From assembly GCA_009760885.1 (NCBI GenBank), contig CM019697.1, forward strand, positions 31,463,762 to 31,527,761: a stretch of 64,000 bases of DNA, read 5' to 3'. The notes below the pieces were generated by a model. It was not told the DNA's origin, did not search any database, and worked only from the letters and a program-made list of their open reading frames with translations. Each line of letters begins with the position of its first letter. Within the stretch, counting starts at the first letter, position 1. Below, one piece after another: positions 22,503 through 33,767 of the stretch. The position numbers and the translations under genes are program-made. The stretch is from Achatina immaculata. Its lineage: Eukaryota; Mollusca; Gastropoda; Stylommatophora; Achatinidae.

Positions 22503-23196
22503 CCAACATAAAACGCCTTCATCATCATCGTTGTCGTCGTTATTTTCTCGGATGTCATGGGCGGTCTTGTCGCTACACAAATCTCTTTTCCGATTTTAAT
22601 TTTCTGTTTCGTGATGGCATTAGACCAGGCCCCGTGAGAGGGGTCCGGATGGCTTCTCCAGTTTTATAGGAAGGCGGGGGTGGGGCTTCTTCCTGTTTCA
22701 GTGGGGGGGGGGGGGAGGGGCCCCGTATTGGATGACAACAGACTAATCAATAATGTAGGCGGCATGGGTTGGGGCGGGGGCGGGGAAGAAGAGGAAGAGA
22801 AAAATAGTTGAGCATCCTCTTACAAATTTCCTTTCATCAAGTTGTTCAGGTTTTTTATTTTTCTTCTAGTTTCAGGCCATTCGCCTGCCTTTCTTCCCAC
22901 TGATCTTCTCTTTCGTTGCGACGTTTTCAAGAGCTGATGCTTTCACCACTAAGTGTTCAGTGTCGGAGCGGCCTTTCTTTTCCTTGAATTCTCCGCAGAA
23001 GCTCATCATTAGTCATTGTAGTCCTGCAAAAGTCAGCTCGGTCTGCGGCATGTAAGCCTGTCCAAAGCTCATTGTCCCCACCCCCCCCCCCAGATAGTCG
23101 CGGTCATCAAGCCCTATAAAATGTTGTATGGTCGTTCTTGTAATGTATGGGTCCAGTTCCAGACTGAAATGTCTCATGTATAACAAGCTGAAGATT
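22503..23196. other. Unassigned sequence
   Basis: Contains G runs (22704-22715, 22770-22784) and a C run (23081-23091). No gene recognised. Confidence 0.45.
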
Positions 23197-23504
23197 GACA
23201 ATGACAGCCCAGCATGTGGACAATGACAGCTCAGCATCTAGACAATGACAGCTCAGCATCTAGACAATGACAGCTCAGCATCTAGACAATGACAGCTCAG
23301 CATCTAGACAATGACAGCTCAGCATCTAGACAATGACAGCTCAGCATGTGGACAATGACAGCTCAGCATCTAGATAATGACAGCCCAGCATCTAGACAAT
23401 GACAGCTCAGCATCTGGACAATGACAGCTCAGCATCTAGACATTAACATCCCAGCATCTAGACAATGACAGCTCAGCATCTAGACAATAACAGCCCAGCA
23501 TCTG
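23197..23504. repeat. Minisatellite, 22-bp unit, 14 copies
   Basis: The unit is AATGACAGCTCAGCATCTAG plus AC. Minor variants CATGTGG and AACATCCCAGC. Unrelated in sequence to the 22-bp array at 35.2-37.6 kb. Confidence 0.95.
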
Positions 23505-23942
23505 CTGCACGTTTGCCTGGTATATGAGGAGCAAAGAAGACATTCATAGCCATCAGCAAAACGAATCCATATCACGCTGTGCAGCGATGTTGATAACCTG
23601 GGGGAACGGTTGTGTTCTTTAAGGACATCAAACGTATGAGAATGTTTGAAGAAGAAGAAGCATTCAGTTCAAGTGTGGATGTTCGTTTCTTTCCTGTTGA
23701 TTATGTTTAGTATGTGGTGGCCAGTACTAATGGCGAACAAAATGACCAAAAAAAAAAAAAGATCATCCATAGATAGAGGTTGGTGGTGTCACTTTGTGCA
23801 ACAAATCCATTCACAGATTCTAACTTGTCTGTTGTTAAATATGACCAAGAACTTTCTGTTCTCGATGGATTTGAGGAGCCAGTTGTTCCTCAGCTCTTCT
23901 TCGTTCTCTTGACATTTATGTACGACACAGTAAGACTCAAGT

Positions 23943-24075
23943 TCTGCCGTGCACTGGCCATTTACTTTCATCAAGTTCTGCCATGCACTGGCCGTTTACT
24001 TTCATCAAGTTCTGTCATGCACCGGCTGTTACTTTTCATTCTCACACGAAGATCTGCCATGCACTGGCTGTTGGG
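23943..24075. repeat. 34-bp direct repeats, about 4 copies
   Basis: The unit contains GCCATGCACTGGC, a GTTTACTTTCATCAAGTTCT segment and small indels in later copies. Confidence 0.85.
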
Positions 24076-24570
24076 GTTTTTCCCGCCTTCAAACTTCAGT
24101 TTTCAAAAGCTGTCACAAGAACCCAACTAGGTCTCCTTTTCCCCTAGTTACTGCAATAGAGTTCAACTTCTGTGACATATTTCTATATTTAGTATTGATT
24201 ACTTGTCTAGTTTCCCCCAGTTTTTCTTTCATCCTCGTCTCGGCAACCCTCGTCTGGTTGTATAATCGCAATCGTTTAGAACAGCAATGTTTTTCAAATT
24301 CTCAACTCACTATGCTCCCCCAGTTAAATCCCGTACCATTTACGTAATAAAAATATGTTAACACATTATGGCGATGAGACGCAGATTCGAGAAGTTCATT
24401 CTTCATATTAGACTCTTTTACTTTGTCCCTGAATAAAGCTTTTAAAGCCGAGATATTGATTACTACGGCTTAAGGAAAATCGACACGAGTAGGATCTCTA
24501 ATAGTGCACCGCCTGGTGTACAGCCAGTGAATAATTTGAAAAGCTCTGTTAGTAACGTAAACATGATTCA

Positions 24571-24830
24571 GAATAAAGCGTCTAAAATAAGGACGCAATT
24601 GTTCGTCACGTCTTGAACTGAGTGGGGCACAGATCGTGTTGGGTCACCCAACAGAGACGCGTTTAACATTTCAGCCAGTTCACCAGTTCCGAGAGATATT
24701 TCAAACTTTTTCTTTCCAAACCAAGTCGGTTTATGTGGAGAATCCTGAAGATTGTCAGCGGCTTTATTTCCTTCCTTAAAGCACTGGATGATCTCGTTAT
24801 GGAGGTAAGTGTTAAGATGCCAAGGCCGCC
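24571..24830 (-). CDS. Hypothetical ORF, possibly a terminal exon
   Basis: The - strand frame (ORF 24900-24568) encodes a non-repetitive, charged sequence including EIIQCFKEGNKAADNL, FGKKKFEISLGTGELAEMLN and VPHSVQDVTNNCVL and then stops. Residue composition looks protein-like, and the repeat-rich character of the surroundings is absent here. I do not recognise it. No strong acceptor is visible on the - strand. The + strand of the same stretch has GGAGGTAAGTG at 24801-24811, a good splice donor after a short frame starting ATGTGG, so the coding strand is uncertain. Confidence 0.22.
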
Positions 24831-26470
24831 GTTCCCCAGCTACTCTAATGATGTTAGATAAACAGGGGGAAATAAGAGTCATTAAGAAGCTATTGAACAA
24901 ATATGAGTGCTCTGGTGAGATATATTTACACGTTTTTAATCTCCCTGTGTTTTGTAATTATCAGGCACCATTGCGTTTCATATCAACTGTGTGATGGCAG
25001 CTTCAAGCAGAAAACAGATCAGAAGAAACGTACTATTGCAATAATCTGGCTTGATAGTGTGGTCTTTGTGGTTTACTGATATACGTTAAGTGTGTGAATA
25101 TTCAACTTTAACCCACCATGTGTATTTTTCTATTTAAAAAAAAATATTGTTCACAGTTTGTATGTCATAGTTTGTTCATTTGGGGACATTTTTTAGATGG
25201 GGATTACTGCAAAGTTTTAAAATCAGAACATAGTTATTAAGAGTTCAGTTCGATATAGGTGTGATTATGTGAAGTGTTAACAACAAACTATGAACACTGT
25301 CTGGATTGTTTATCACAGTTTTGTGATCTAGCGCCTTGAGTCTATATTATTACAATTAGCGCTATATTATATCACTGAATTGAAGGTGTCTGTCATTCTC
25401 TCGATCCATCATCATCATCATCATCATCATCTTCTTCTTCTTCTTCTTCTTTGCTTTATGGCACTAGCGTCGCGGGCAGTTTCAGATATCGGTCCAGAGC
25501 AAGATGAGAAGCGTAGATAGCTGTCATGTTTCCTCCTTGTGCTTCTCATCCTATTTTATCTAATTTTTTCTTGGTCGAACTCGCGCCCCATATACCCAGA
25601 TGTTTTCGAGTTGTATGTTCATCTTCACCGGTACATAAAACTACTGTATGGATTCTTCTGTGAAAGAAATATGCTGCAGGAAAACAACACGAATAATATA
25701 ATCCAGGGGGTGCTTCGGTTTATACAAATCACTTCGCCATATGAATGCAAAAACAGTAAATTGTTACTTCAGTAAGATGAATAAATCCACAACTGCTTTC
25801 AGTACTTGCTAGAATAAGTTTTATACATTCTCACTAAACTCAAGCTAGCCCAAAAACGAACCTTCTTTCACGACGTCTAACATTCGAATCTTCCAAATTG
25901 ACCCACCAAAATCACACACTTTTCTCTCCAAACAAAATCACAACACAGACTCAACACAAGAAAAACAGACCTTGAAACCATGAGTAGATTTCACGGACAC
26001 TAAAAGCCTAATATAGCATGGCCATGTCTTGAATGTTAACTTTGTTTACACACATTCTGTTACAGCTGCCATATGTTTACACATTCTGTTACAGCTGCCA
26101 TATAGAGGGTGTTGTCCCGTGAGTGGCTCTCATATGATTAGTTCTGGATGTGCAGATAACATTTCTCCGTTTCTCTCTCAACCTCCAGATCTCTTTCGAA
26201 AATGCCTTTTCTTTCCCTTTCTTGACACAGACATACAACACAGACGTACAACACACCCACAAACAGTGTATGAGTAAGAAGCTGTTTTGTTCGGAATACA
26301 CAAACGTCTCGTAAACCTGTTACACATGCGCACGCGTAGATAAAGCGGACGAATCAGCCCGTCTCTAAGCGCCATCACATTCCCAGCTGTAGCACAATCA
26401 TGTTTTTGTTTCTGCATCTGTTTTCCTTTTTACACGACATACGAAGGCATTATTCGGACCATATGTAAGG
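24831..26470. other. Unassigned sequence with small repeats
   Basis: Holds (ATC)n and (TTC)n runs at 25405-25451 and a doubled 27-base segment around TTACACATTCTGTTACAGCT at about 26045-26103. No gene recognised. Confidence 0.45.
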
Positions 26471-26655
26471 TCTAAAAAAAAAGGAAGGGTAGATGTAAAA
26501 TCCCCGTTTCCATGCCTTTAAGACATATTGGGATACGGTTTTTCCAAGACTTTCGGCACATGAAAGTGTGATGTGGACCTTGCCGGATTTTATCTTCCCA
26601 GATTTCTCTAGTACCCGTCTTTAGAGGCTGGGTCGAGCTCGGGGCCTTTTTATTA
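26471..26655 (-). mobile_element. SINE type 2 body, truncated copy
   Basis: The - strand matches the body of the SINE at 45.7 kb: CATCACACTTTCATGTGCCG, ACCGTATCCCAATATG, AGGCATGGAAACGGGGATTT. The tRNA-like head is missing. Confidence 0.7.
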
Positions 26656-26713
26656 TTCAAATCACAGAAACCAGTAACTGGTATTATTTACAAACGTGGT
26701 ATTGTATACACAC

Positions 26714-26797
26714 ACTTAACATAAAGACTTTATTAAGCGATACTTAACATAAAGACTTTATTAAGCGATACTTAACATAAAGACTTTATTAAGCGAT
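26714..26797. repeat. 28-bp tandem repeat, three exact copies
   Basis: Three perfect copies of a unit beginning ACTTAACATAAAGACTTTAT and ending TAAGCGAT. The array abuts the start of the following LINE fragment. Confidence 0.97.
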
Positions 26798-26802
26798 AAA
26801 TA

Positions 26803-27610
26803 ACTAGCTTATGATGATTCAGTTCTGATTACTAAAAGTGAAGGGGAGCTAGAGGCTCTTCTGGACATCGTGGTTCGTGAAAGTAAAAGTAAAGGTCTCA
26901 GCCTGAACGAAAAGAAGACTGAAGTGATGGTCATCTCAAAGAAAAGAATGCCACCAAAATGTAGCATCGATGGTACAGATCTGAAACAAGTTGATAGATT
27001 CAAGTACTTAGGAACAATTATAACAACGGATGGGAAATGTCACAATGAAATAAAAAGCAGACGTGCTCAGGTCAAATCAGCATTCCAGAAAATGAGAAAT
27101 ATCTTGTGCAACAGATTCATATCAACGGAAACAAGATTCCAAGTGCTTAAATGCTACATCGAGACAATTTTGTTTTATGGATGTGAAGCATGGTCCATGA
27201 ATAAGAGAGTACAGCGAGAAATGGAGGCCATGGAAATGTGGTTTATAAGAAGGATGTTGAAGGTACCATGGACAGCTCAGAAAATCAAAGGAGATTGCTT
27301 AAGAGAGGCTGGAGTTAAAAGGCAAATTACGGCAAAGATCAGAGGCAGACAAGTGAGATTTGTAGGACATTTTCTGAGAAGAGGAAAATTGGAACACACT
27401 GTGGCAACTGGAAAAATTGAGGCAAGAAGAGACAGAGGAAGACAGAGAGAAATTACTGGATGGGTTGTCAGTGTAGCTATGAAGAAAGTCACCGGCGGAT
27501 CTCATAATCAACTCAAAAGACAGGGAATTGTGGAGAGAAATGATCGCCTACGCCACGCGGCACGGCACTTGATTGATAGATTGATGATGATTAAAATAAA
27601 GGCCGTATAG
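26803..27610 (+). mobile_element. LINE family D: reverse transcriptase C-terminal half and tail
   Basis: The longest retrotransposon frame in the window (246 residues from 26870; open frame from about 26812). It begins at the catalytic box, which reads AYDDSVLITKSEGELEALL where YADD would be expected, so one alanine is displaced. Then come GLSLNEKKTEVMVISKKRM, the thumb motif RFKYLGTIITTDGKC, FYGCEAWSMNKR, the MWFIRRMLKVPWT segment and the basic C-terminal region (VRFVGHFLRRGKLEHTVATG, ARRDRGRQREITGW). It ends near TTGATGATGATT. N-terminal endonuclease and reverse transcriptase fingers are absent. LINE clade not assigned. Confidence 0.88.
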
Positions 27611-27831
27611 ACATTCACTTTATATATTTCATTTTCCCAGGCAGGCTGCCTCCTTCAAACCGGTTTGATCCTCAGTTCAGTTGTATCTCTTTTTCGTTCG
27701 TATTCTACAATCTGACTGCCCCTTTCCTGTCACTCATTCGTAGCTTCTTTTATCTTTCTGACATCCCATCCCTGCGCCCCATTCCTGTGTCCCAGTGTTA
27801 GTTTGGAAAAGTAAAGAGAAGCTGATTTATT
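27611..27831. other. Unassigned spacer
   Basis: Pyrimidine-rich, nothing recognised. Confidence 0.4.
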
Positions 27832-28345
27832 CAGGACAGCTAAAGAGAAATAGATTTAAATAGGACAATTTCCGGGGAACAGACTTAAATATGGGCCTTA
27901 CAGGGAGCAGGTTTAAATAGAGCACCTTACGAGGAACAAACTTATACAGGGCACCTTACATAGAACATATTTAGACAGAGCACCTTACGAGGAACAAACT
28001 TATACAGGGCACCTTACGTAGAACATATTTAGACAGAGCACCTTACGAGGAACAAACTTATACAGGGCACCTTACGTAGAACATATTTAGACAGAGCACC
28101 TTAGTGTATAGAGCACTTTACGGGTAACAGATTTAAATAGGACACTTAACGAGGAACAGATTCAAATATGACACCTTAAGGGGAACAGATTTATAAAGGA
28201 CACCTTACGATGAACAGATTTAAACAGGATACTTTACAGGGAACTTATTTAAATAGGCCATCTTACGGGGAACAGATTTAAATAGGGCACTTTACGGGGA
28301 ACAGATTTAGATAGGGCACATCACTTAGAGCAGATTTATATAGGG
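27832..28345. repeat. 29-bp minisatellite, block 1
   Basis: About 18 units of GGCACCTTACG, GGGAACAGATTTAAATA type, more degenerate than the related block at 30.7-31.3 kb. A run of variant units at 28157-28292 is matched in the same order at 30732-30867. Confidence 0.92.
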
Positions 28346-28409
28346 GAACATAGGATGTGAAGGTGATGAAGTTCTGTTTATAATGCTATATCACGTTAAA
28401 GAGACAGTT

Positions 28410-28445
<36 letters not shown>

Positions 28446-28934
28446 CATTCAATCCCTCTAAATTGTTTAAACAGCTATGTACGGTCTTACCAAGGGGTTC
28501 CGGATAGAAACCAGTTTCATACACTGCAGTTTGCACATCTTTGATTCTACTGACCACTCTTTTGTCGTCGTTTTCCTGGGCAGTAATGGGTTAAGCCCTA
28601 ATTTATCATTGATACCCATTAAGTCAGAGAACGTTATCATCCCCCCCACCACCCACTATTTTTTTTATCTTTCCTCAATCTTTCTTCTCGATCGCTCACA
28701 ACATCCTACTAGATAATAAATTAGCTGTCGTGCTTGTGTCCCCGAGACAAGGCGGATCTAAAGGAGATAAGTACTTTTTTGCGTATTTATGTTTCTTTAT
28801 GTTTTATGTCGTTCTAAGTAAAGGCATTTTGCAAAATAATAAAGTTGTTTTTATTATTATCTTTTAAATCTATTCCCTCCCTATTCTTTTCTTTAACAAA
28901 AAAAAAAATTGCCTTCGTGTAAAACTGGACCAGT
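28346..28934. other. Unassigned sequence with a CT run
   Basis: (CT)n at 28411-28442. The remainder is AT-rich with no recognisable gene. Confidence 0.5.
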
Positions 28935-29325
28935 CCTGTTTACATGGACAATGTATGGATAAGAAATGTGGAGTGTAACAGAGAAAGATGAACAACAATT
29001 GCAGGTCTTTGACAACAAGATCCTAAGAAGAATTTTTGGACCCATAAAAGATACCAACAGTGGAGAATGGAGAGCTAGAACAGACTACACTGGCTGGGCT
29101 ATGTGGATAGAGTGGAAGAGAGCAGGTAAATGAAAATGATGTATGCACAAGAGATGAGGGAAGCAAGACCAAGGGGTAGACCAAGACAGTGATGGAAAAA
29201 CAACATAGAAGAGGATGTAAGAGAAACTGGTGTCACCAAATGGAGAGAGAAGTTTAGGAATAGAAAGTAATGGGGGCGAACTTTATCTGTAGTAGTGAGC
29301 CTTAATGGCTTGGAAAGCTGAGAAG
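28935..29325 (+). mobile_element. LINE family C 3' fragment
   Basis: Matches 11.64-12.06 kb: GACAACAAGATCCTAAGAAG, AGTGGAGAATGGAGAGCTAG, EMREARPRGRPRQ-like frame and GAGCCTTAATGGCTTGGAAA. Indels break the frame. Confidence 0.8.
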
Positions 29326-29344
29326 CAAAGACATTCACCAGGGA

Positions 29345-29665
29345 AGTACAGCTCACCTGGGGGCTAAGGAAATGTGGTTCCTTAGAAGAATGCTAAAGAT
29401 ACCATGGACAGCGAAGATATCAAACGAAGAGGTCCCGAGAGAAACAGAAGAAGAGAGACAAGCATAAACAAAACTCAGGAAGAGACAATACAAATTCATA
29501 GGACACGTCACGAGAGCAGGTGGATTGGAATATTTGATAACAACAGGGAAAACAGAGGGCAAAAGAGGTCGAGGCAGGCAAAGAGAGAAGATGATAGACT
29601 GACTGATGAAGTGGCATGGATGAAGAACACCAATCCAGCTCATAAAACACCCGGAATAGAAAACT
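29345..29665 (+). mobile_element. LINE family D 3' fragment
   Basis: + strand with LRKCGSLEEC-like start (AAATGTGGTTCCTTAGAAGA), IGIFDNNRENRGQKRSRQAK and EDDRLTDEVAWMKN. Broken frames. It abuts the 62-bp repeats. Confidence 0.65.
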
Positions 29666-29670
29666 GTTGG

Positions 29671-29856
29671 CATGACCGCCAAAGCCTGTCGGCGTGGTAC
29701 TGGATAGTAAAAAAAAATAAAGGTAACATTGTCATGACCGCCAAAGCCTGTCGGCGTGGTACTGGATAGTAAAAAAAAAGTAAAGGTAACCTTGTCATGA
29801 CCGCCAAAGCCTGTCGGCGTGGTACTGGATAGTAAAAAAAAGTAAAGGTAACCTTG
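29671..29856. repeat. 62-63-bp tandem repeat, three copies
   Basis: Each copy has CATGACCGCCAAAGCCTGTC, GGCGTGGTACTGGATAGT, an A run of 8-9 and TAAAGGTAAC[AC]TTGT. Copy boundaries are at 29671, 29733 and 29796. It lies on the 3' side of the adjacent - strand SINE and shares its TTGTCATG edge, so it may be an amplified SINE tail or flank. Confidence 0.9.
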
Positions 29857-30093
29857 TCATGCCTTAGAGGCACATAGGGATATGGTGTTAGTGCCCATAT
29901 TTTCTTTGACCTGTCAGCACACTAGAGGGTGATATGGTCAGTATCACGCCTGGCTGCCTTTTCCTTCCCCAACTCCAGAAGAAGTCGTGTACCCATTTCT
30001 ACAGCTGGGTGACTGGGGTGCCGCCGGCCGGACTCGAACCCCCGACCTTCGCCACGAGAGACCAGTGCACTAACCACTTCGCCACTCAGACAC
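29857..30093 (-). mobile_element. SINE type 1, full tRNA-like head
   Basis: Read on the - strand: a tRNA-related head with box A-like TGGCGAAGTGGTTAG and box B-like GGTTCGAGTCC, a C-rich middle, then the body GTGATACTGACCATATCACC, TGTGCTGACAGGTCA, AAATATGGGCACTAACACC and a GGCATGAC end. These internal boxes are the standard RNA polymerase III promoter of tRNA-derived SINEs. Other copies: 41199-41461 and 61188-61408, both also on the - strand. Confidence 0.85.
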
Positions 30094-30109
30094 GATAGAT
30101 ATGTAGTAA

Positions 30110-30735
30110 AATTGCACCATACATCTCTACGAGTCTCTACTGCATCATACATCTCTACGAGTCTCTACTGCACCATACGAGTCTCTACTGCATCATACAT
30201 CTCTACGAGTCTCTACTGCACCATACTTCATTACGAGTCTCTACTGCACCATACTTCTCTACGAGTCTCTACTGCACCATACATCTCTACGAGTCTCTAC
30301 TGCATCATACATCTCTACGAGTCTCTACTGCACCATACGAGTCTCTACTGCATCATACATCTCTACGAGTCTCTACTGCACCATACTTCATTACGAGTCT
30401 CTACTGCACCATACTTCTCTACGAGTCTCTACTGCACCATACATCTCTACGAGTCTCTACTGCATCATACATCTCTACGAGTCTCTATTGCACCATACGA
30501 GTCTCTACTGCATCATACATCTCTACGAGTCTCTACTGCACCATACTTCATTACGAGTCTCTACTGCACCATACTTCTCTACGAGTCTCTACTGCACCAT
30601 ACTTCTCTACGAGTCTCTACTGCACCATACTTCTCTACGAGTCTCTACTGCACCATACTTCTCTACGAGTCTCTACTGCACCATACTTCTCTACGAGTCT
30701 CTACTGCACCATACATCTCTACGAGTCTCTCTCAG
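30110..30735. repeat. 28-bp minisatellite with a 160-bp higher-order unit
   Basis: The basic unit is CGAGTCTCTACTGCACCATA plus CATCTCTA. A shortened 20-bp unit (GCACCATACGAGTCTCTACT) recurs at 30170, 30330 and 30490, so three 160-bp blocks (five full units plus one short) precede a simpler stretch. All frames of the + strand lack stops, which gives a spurious 209-residue ORF. Confidence 0.95.
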
Positions 30736-30736
30736 A

Positions 30737-31281
30737 TTTAAATATGACACCTTAAGGGGAACAGATTTATAAAGGACACCTTACGGTGAACAGATTTAAA
30801 CAGGGTACTTTACGGGGAACTTATTTAAATAGGTCATCTTACGGGGAACAGATTTAAACAGGGCACTTTACGGGGAACAGATTTAAACAGGGTACTTTAC
30901 GGGGAACAGATTTAAACAGGGTACTTTACGGGGAACAGATTTAAACAGGGCACTTTACGGGGAACAGATTTAAACAGGGCACTTTACGGGGAACTTATTT
31001 AAATAGGTCATCTTACGGGGAACAGATTTAAACAGGGCACTTTACGGGGAACAGATTTAAACAGGGCACTTTACGGGGAACAGATTTAAACAGGGCACTT
31101 TACGGGGAACAGATTTAAACAGGGTACTTTACGGGGAACTTATTTAAATAGGTCATCTTACGGGGAATAGATTTAAATAGGGCACTTTACGGGGAACAGA
31201 TTTAAACAGGGCACTTTACGGGGAACTTATTTAAATAGGTCATCTTACGGGGAATAGATTTAAACAGAGCACTTTACGGGG
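30737..31281. repeat. 29-bp minisatellite, block 2
   Basis: About 19 units of GGGCACTTTACGGGGAACAG plus ATTTAAACA, with a variant unit AACTTATTTAAATAGGTCAT recurring at irregular intervals. More homogeneous than block 1. Confidence 0.95.
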
Positions 31282-31304
31282 AGAAAGCTTCCCTATGTTT
31301 TTTT

Positions 31305-31420
31305 CTTTTGTTACATTGTTTTCAGTTCCCCCTCTTCTCATTGCACGTCCTATGAAATTACATTGTCTTTCTCATTTTTTTTTGGACAAAGTTATTTGTC
31401 TCTCCCGCTTTTATCACTCA
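31305..31420 (-). mobile_element. LINE family D relic
   Basis: The - strand resembles 13.54-13.64 kb: GAGAAAGACAATGTAATTTC, ATAGGACGTGCAATGAGAAG. Short and decayed. Confidence 0.5.
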
Positions 31421-31791
31421 TTCTTCACTAGTAATCTAATTAGTAAGCAGAGCAGGTATAGAGACTTTGTCTCTATAGATCCCCAAACAGATCAAACTAC
31501 TACCGTCACTTAGAGTTGTTTATGATCTGTACAATTACATTCCCCCGCACCCAGATCTATATAAAGTGTCCTTCAAGTGCTAGGTCTACTTTCTAGTTTG
31601 AGCAGATTGCACTTGATTATGTGCTTTTCACTATATATTATCATTTCGCTAATTGCAAGGCAAACGGCGTATTATAACTGCTCTGATCAATCAGTGCTAG
31701 CCTCTTCGATCTAGCTCTGCAGAAAAGCGGACCTTAGTCCAAGTCACTGAGTAGAAAAAAGATCATCTGACAAAATGAATTTTCATGAGAG
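31421..31791. other. Unassigned sequence
   Basis: Nothing recognised. Confidence 0.4.
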
Positions 31792-32779
31792 AAAAAAGGA
31801 CAGGATGTTCGGGACGAGAGAGAACATAAGCAGTATATAAGCAGACTGAAAGAGGATAAATCACGCCACACGGGAATGCATGCCACTGCTGGAGCTATCT
31901 TTGCCTGAAACTAGGCTACAAAGTGAGTAGAGAGTTTAGTTCAAACAATGATCGGATTTTGTTGGGTGGAGACGTATGGAATTGTTCACGGCAGTAGAAA
32001 TCTTGGACACGGCTCGAAAGCTGATGTAAGAATGAAAGAAGGTTATTTCAACTTTTGTACAAGCAAATCTGTGACACGAGCATAAAATTAGAGTAGTTTT
32101 ATTAATGAGTTCCGATCAGTTTTATTCCAGGAGATGCTAAAAAGAAACACAAGCACGCAAATAAGAAACACACAACAATAAACGAATTGAAAGCCACTGT
32201 GTGCAAATTATTTAAAGTACCATTTCCTTTTCATCTCACTGTACATCGAAAGACTTCAAAAGCTTACTTCAGACTTAACTTACAAATTCTCTTTTAAGCC
32301 TCAAAATATCTGGAAAAAAAAATTGCAAGTGGGTCTCTATCTGCTAGTACAGGCTGTATCACTACAAGTGGGTCTCTATCTGCTAGTACAGGCTGTATCA
32401 CTACAAGTGGGTCTCTGTCTGCTAGTACAGGCTGTATCACTACAAGTGGGTCTCTATCTGCAAATACAGGCTGTATCACTACAAGTGGGTCTCTATCTGC
32501 AAATACAGGCTGTATCACTACAAGTGGGTCTCTATCTGCAAATACAGGCTGTATCACTACAAGTGGGTCTCTATCTGCAAATACAGGCTGTATCACTACA
32601 AGTGGGTCTCTATCTGCAAATACAGGCTGTATCACTACAAGTGGGTCTCTATCTGCAGATACAGGCTGTATCACTATAGGCAATATCTTAGCCAGTTCTG
32701 ACATGACTGCCTTAGCTACAAGACTGTTTAACCTCGACACCCTCTGTTGTGTGAGACAGACATCTGAAATATGCTCCCT
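31792..32779. repeat. 988-bp tandem duplication, copy 1
   Basis: Begins with AAAAAAGGACAGGATGTTCG and ends in CATCTGAAATATGCTCCCT. Copy 2 follows immediately and is almost identical; I noticed only a few single-base differences (for example CAATATCTTAG against CAAGATCTTAG). It contains a 39-bp array at 32323-32680. On the - strand a frame runs through CLTQQRVSRLNSLVAKAVMS and then nine 13-residue repeats (IQPVFADRDPLVV). Confidence 0.95.
32323..32680. repeat. 39-bp minisatellite, 9 copies (inside duplication copy 1)
   Basis: The unit contains CAAGTGGGTCTCTATCTGC, then TAGTACAGG or AAATACAGG, then CTGTATCACTA. Thirteen codons per unit. TAG-type units come first, followed by AAA-type units and a final GCAGATAC unit. 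Confidence 0.95.
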
Positions 32780-33767
32780 AAAAAAGGACAGGATGTTCGG
32801 GACGAGAGAGAACATAAGCAGTATATAAGCAGACTGAAAGAGGATAAATCACGCCACACGGGAATGCATGCCACTGCTGGAGCTATCTTTGCCTGAAACT
32901 AGGCTACAAAGTGAGTAGAGAGTTTAGTTCAAACAATGATCGGATTTTGTTGGGTGGAGACGTATGGAATTGTTCACGGCAGTAGAAATCTTGGACACGG
33001 CTCGAAAGCTGATGTAAGAATGAAAGAAGGTTATTTCAACTTTTGTACAAGCAAATCTGTGACACGAGCATAAAATTAGAGTAGTTTTATTAATGAGTTC
33101 CGATCAGTTTTATTCCAGGAGATGCTAAAAAGAAACACAAGCACGCAAATAAGAAACACACAACAATAAACGAATTGAAAGCCACTGTGTGCAAATTATT
33201 TAAAGTACCATTTCCTTTTCATCTCACTGTACATCGAAAGACTTCAAAAGCTTACTTCAGACTTAACTTACAAATTCTCTTTTAAGCCTCAAAATATCTG
33301 GAAAAAAAAATTGCAAGTGGGTCTCTGTCTGCTAGTACAGGCTGTATCACTACAAGTGGGTCTCTATCTGCTAGTACAGGCTGTATCACTACAAGTGGGT
33401 CTCTATCTGCTAGTACAGGCTGTATCACTACAAGTGGGTCTCTATCTGCAAATACAGGCTGTATCACTACAAGTGGGTCTCTATCTGCAAATACAGGCTG
33501 TATCACTACAAGTGGGTCTCTATCTGCAAATACAGGCTGTATCACTACAAGTGGGTCTCTATCTGCAAATACAGGCTGTATCACTACAAGTGGGTCTCTA
33601 TCTGCAAATACAGGCTGTATCACTACAAGTGGGTCTCTATCTGCAGATACAGGCTGTATCACTATAGGCAAGATCTTAGCCAGTTCTGACATGACTGCCT
33701 TAGCTACAAGACTGTTTAACCTCGACACCCTCTGTTGTGTGAGACAGACATCTGAAATATGCTCCCT
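32780..33767. repeat. 988-bp tandem duplication, copy 2
   Basis: Exact offset of 988 from copy 1 at both ends. After 33767 the sequence diverges (AACAATGACAGG). In copy 2 the CTGTCTGC variant sits in the first 39-bp unit, while in copy 1 it is in the third, so a small change occurred in the array after or during duplication. Confidence 0.95.
33311..33668. repeat. 39-bp minisatellite, 9 copies (inside duplication copy 2)
   Basis: Same unit and copy number as at 32323-32680. The - strand frame here is preceded by an acceptor-like TCATTGTTTAG before GGAGCATATTTCAG, which copy 1 lacks because of the duplication junction. Confidence 0.95.

Noticed and set aside
22332..22669. Cys/Val-rich (-) and His/Thr-rich (+) ORFs
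   Set aside because: Direct translations of the CA/GCAC microsatellite in different frames.
26029..26277. An 82-residue + ORF with a doubled start
   Set aside because: The doubled part is a 27-base direct repeat (TTACACATTCTGTTACAGCT). No domain, splice signal or support from the other strand.
29404..29769. A 121-residue + ORF
   Set aside because: It joins a decayed LINE D frame to the 62-bp repeat by chance.
30112..30741. A 209-residue ORF rich in His, Ser, Leu and Tyr
   Set aside because: It is a translation of the 28-bp array, which lacks stops in all + frames. Frame shifts between units do not interrupt it, which is the signature of repeat DNA and not of selection for a protein.
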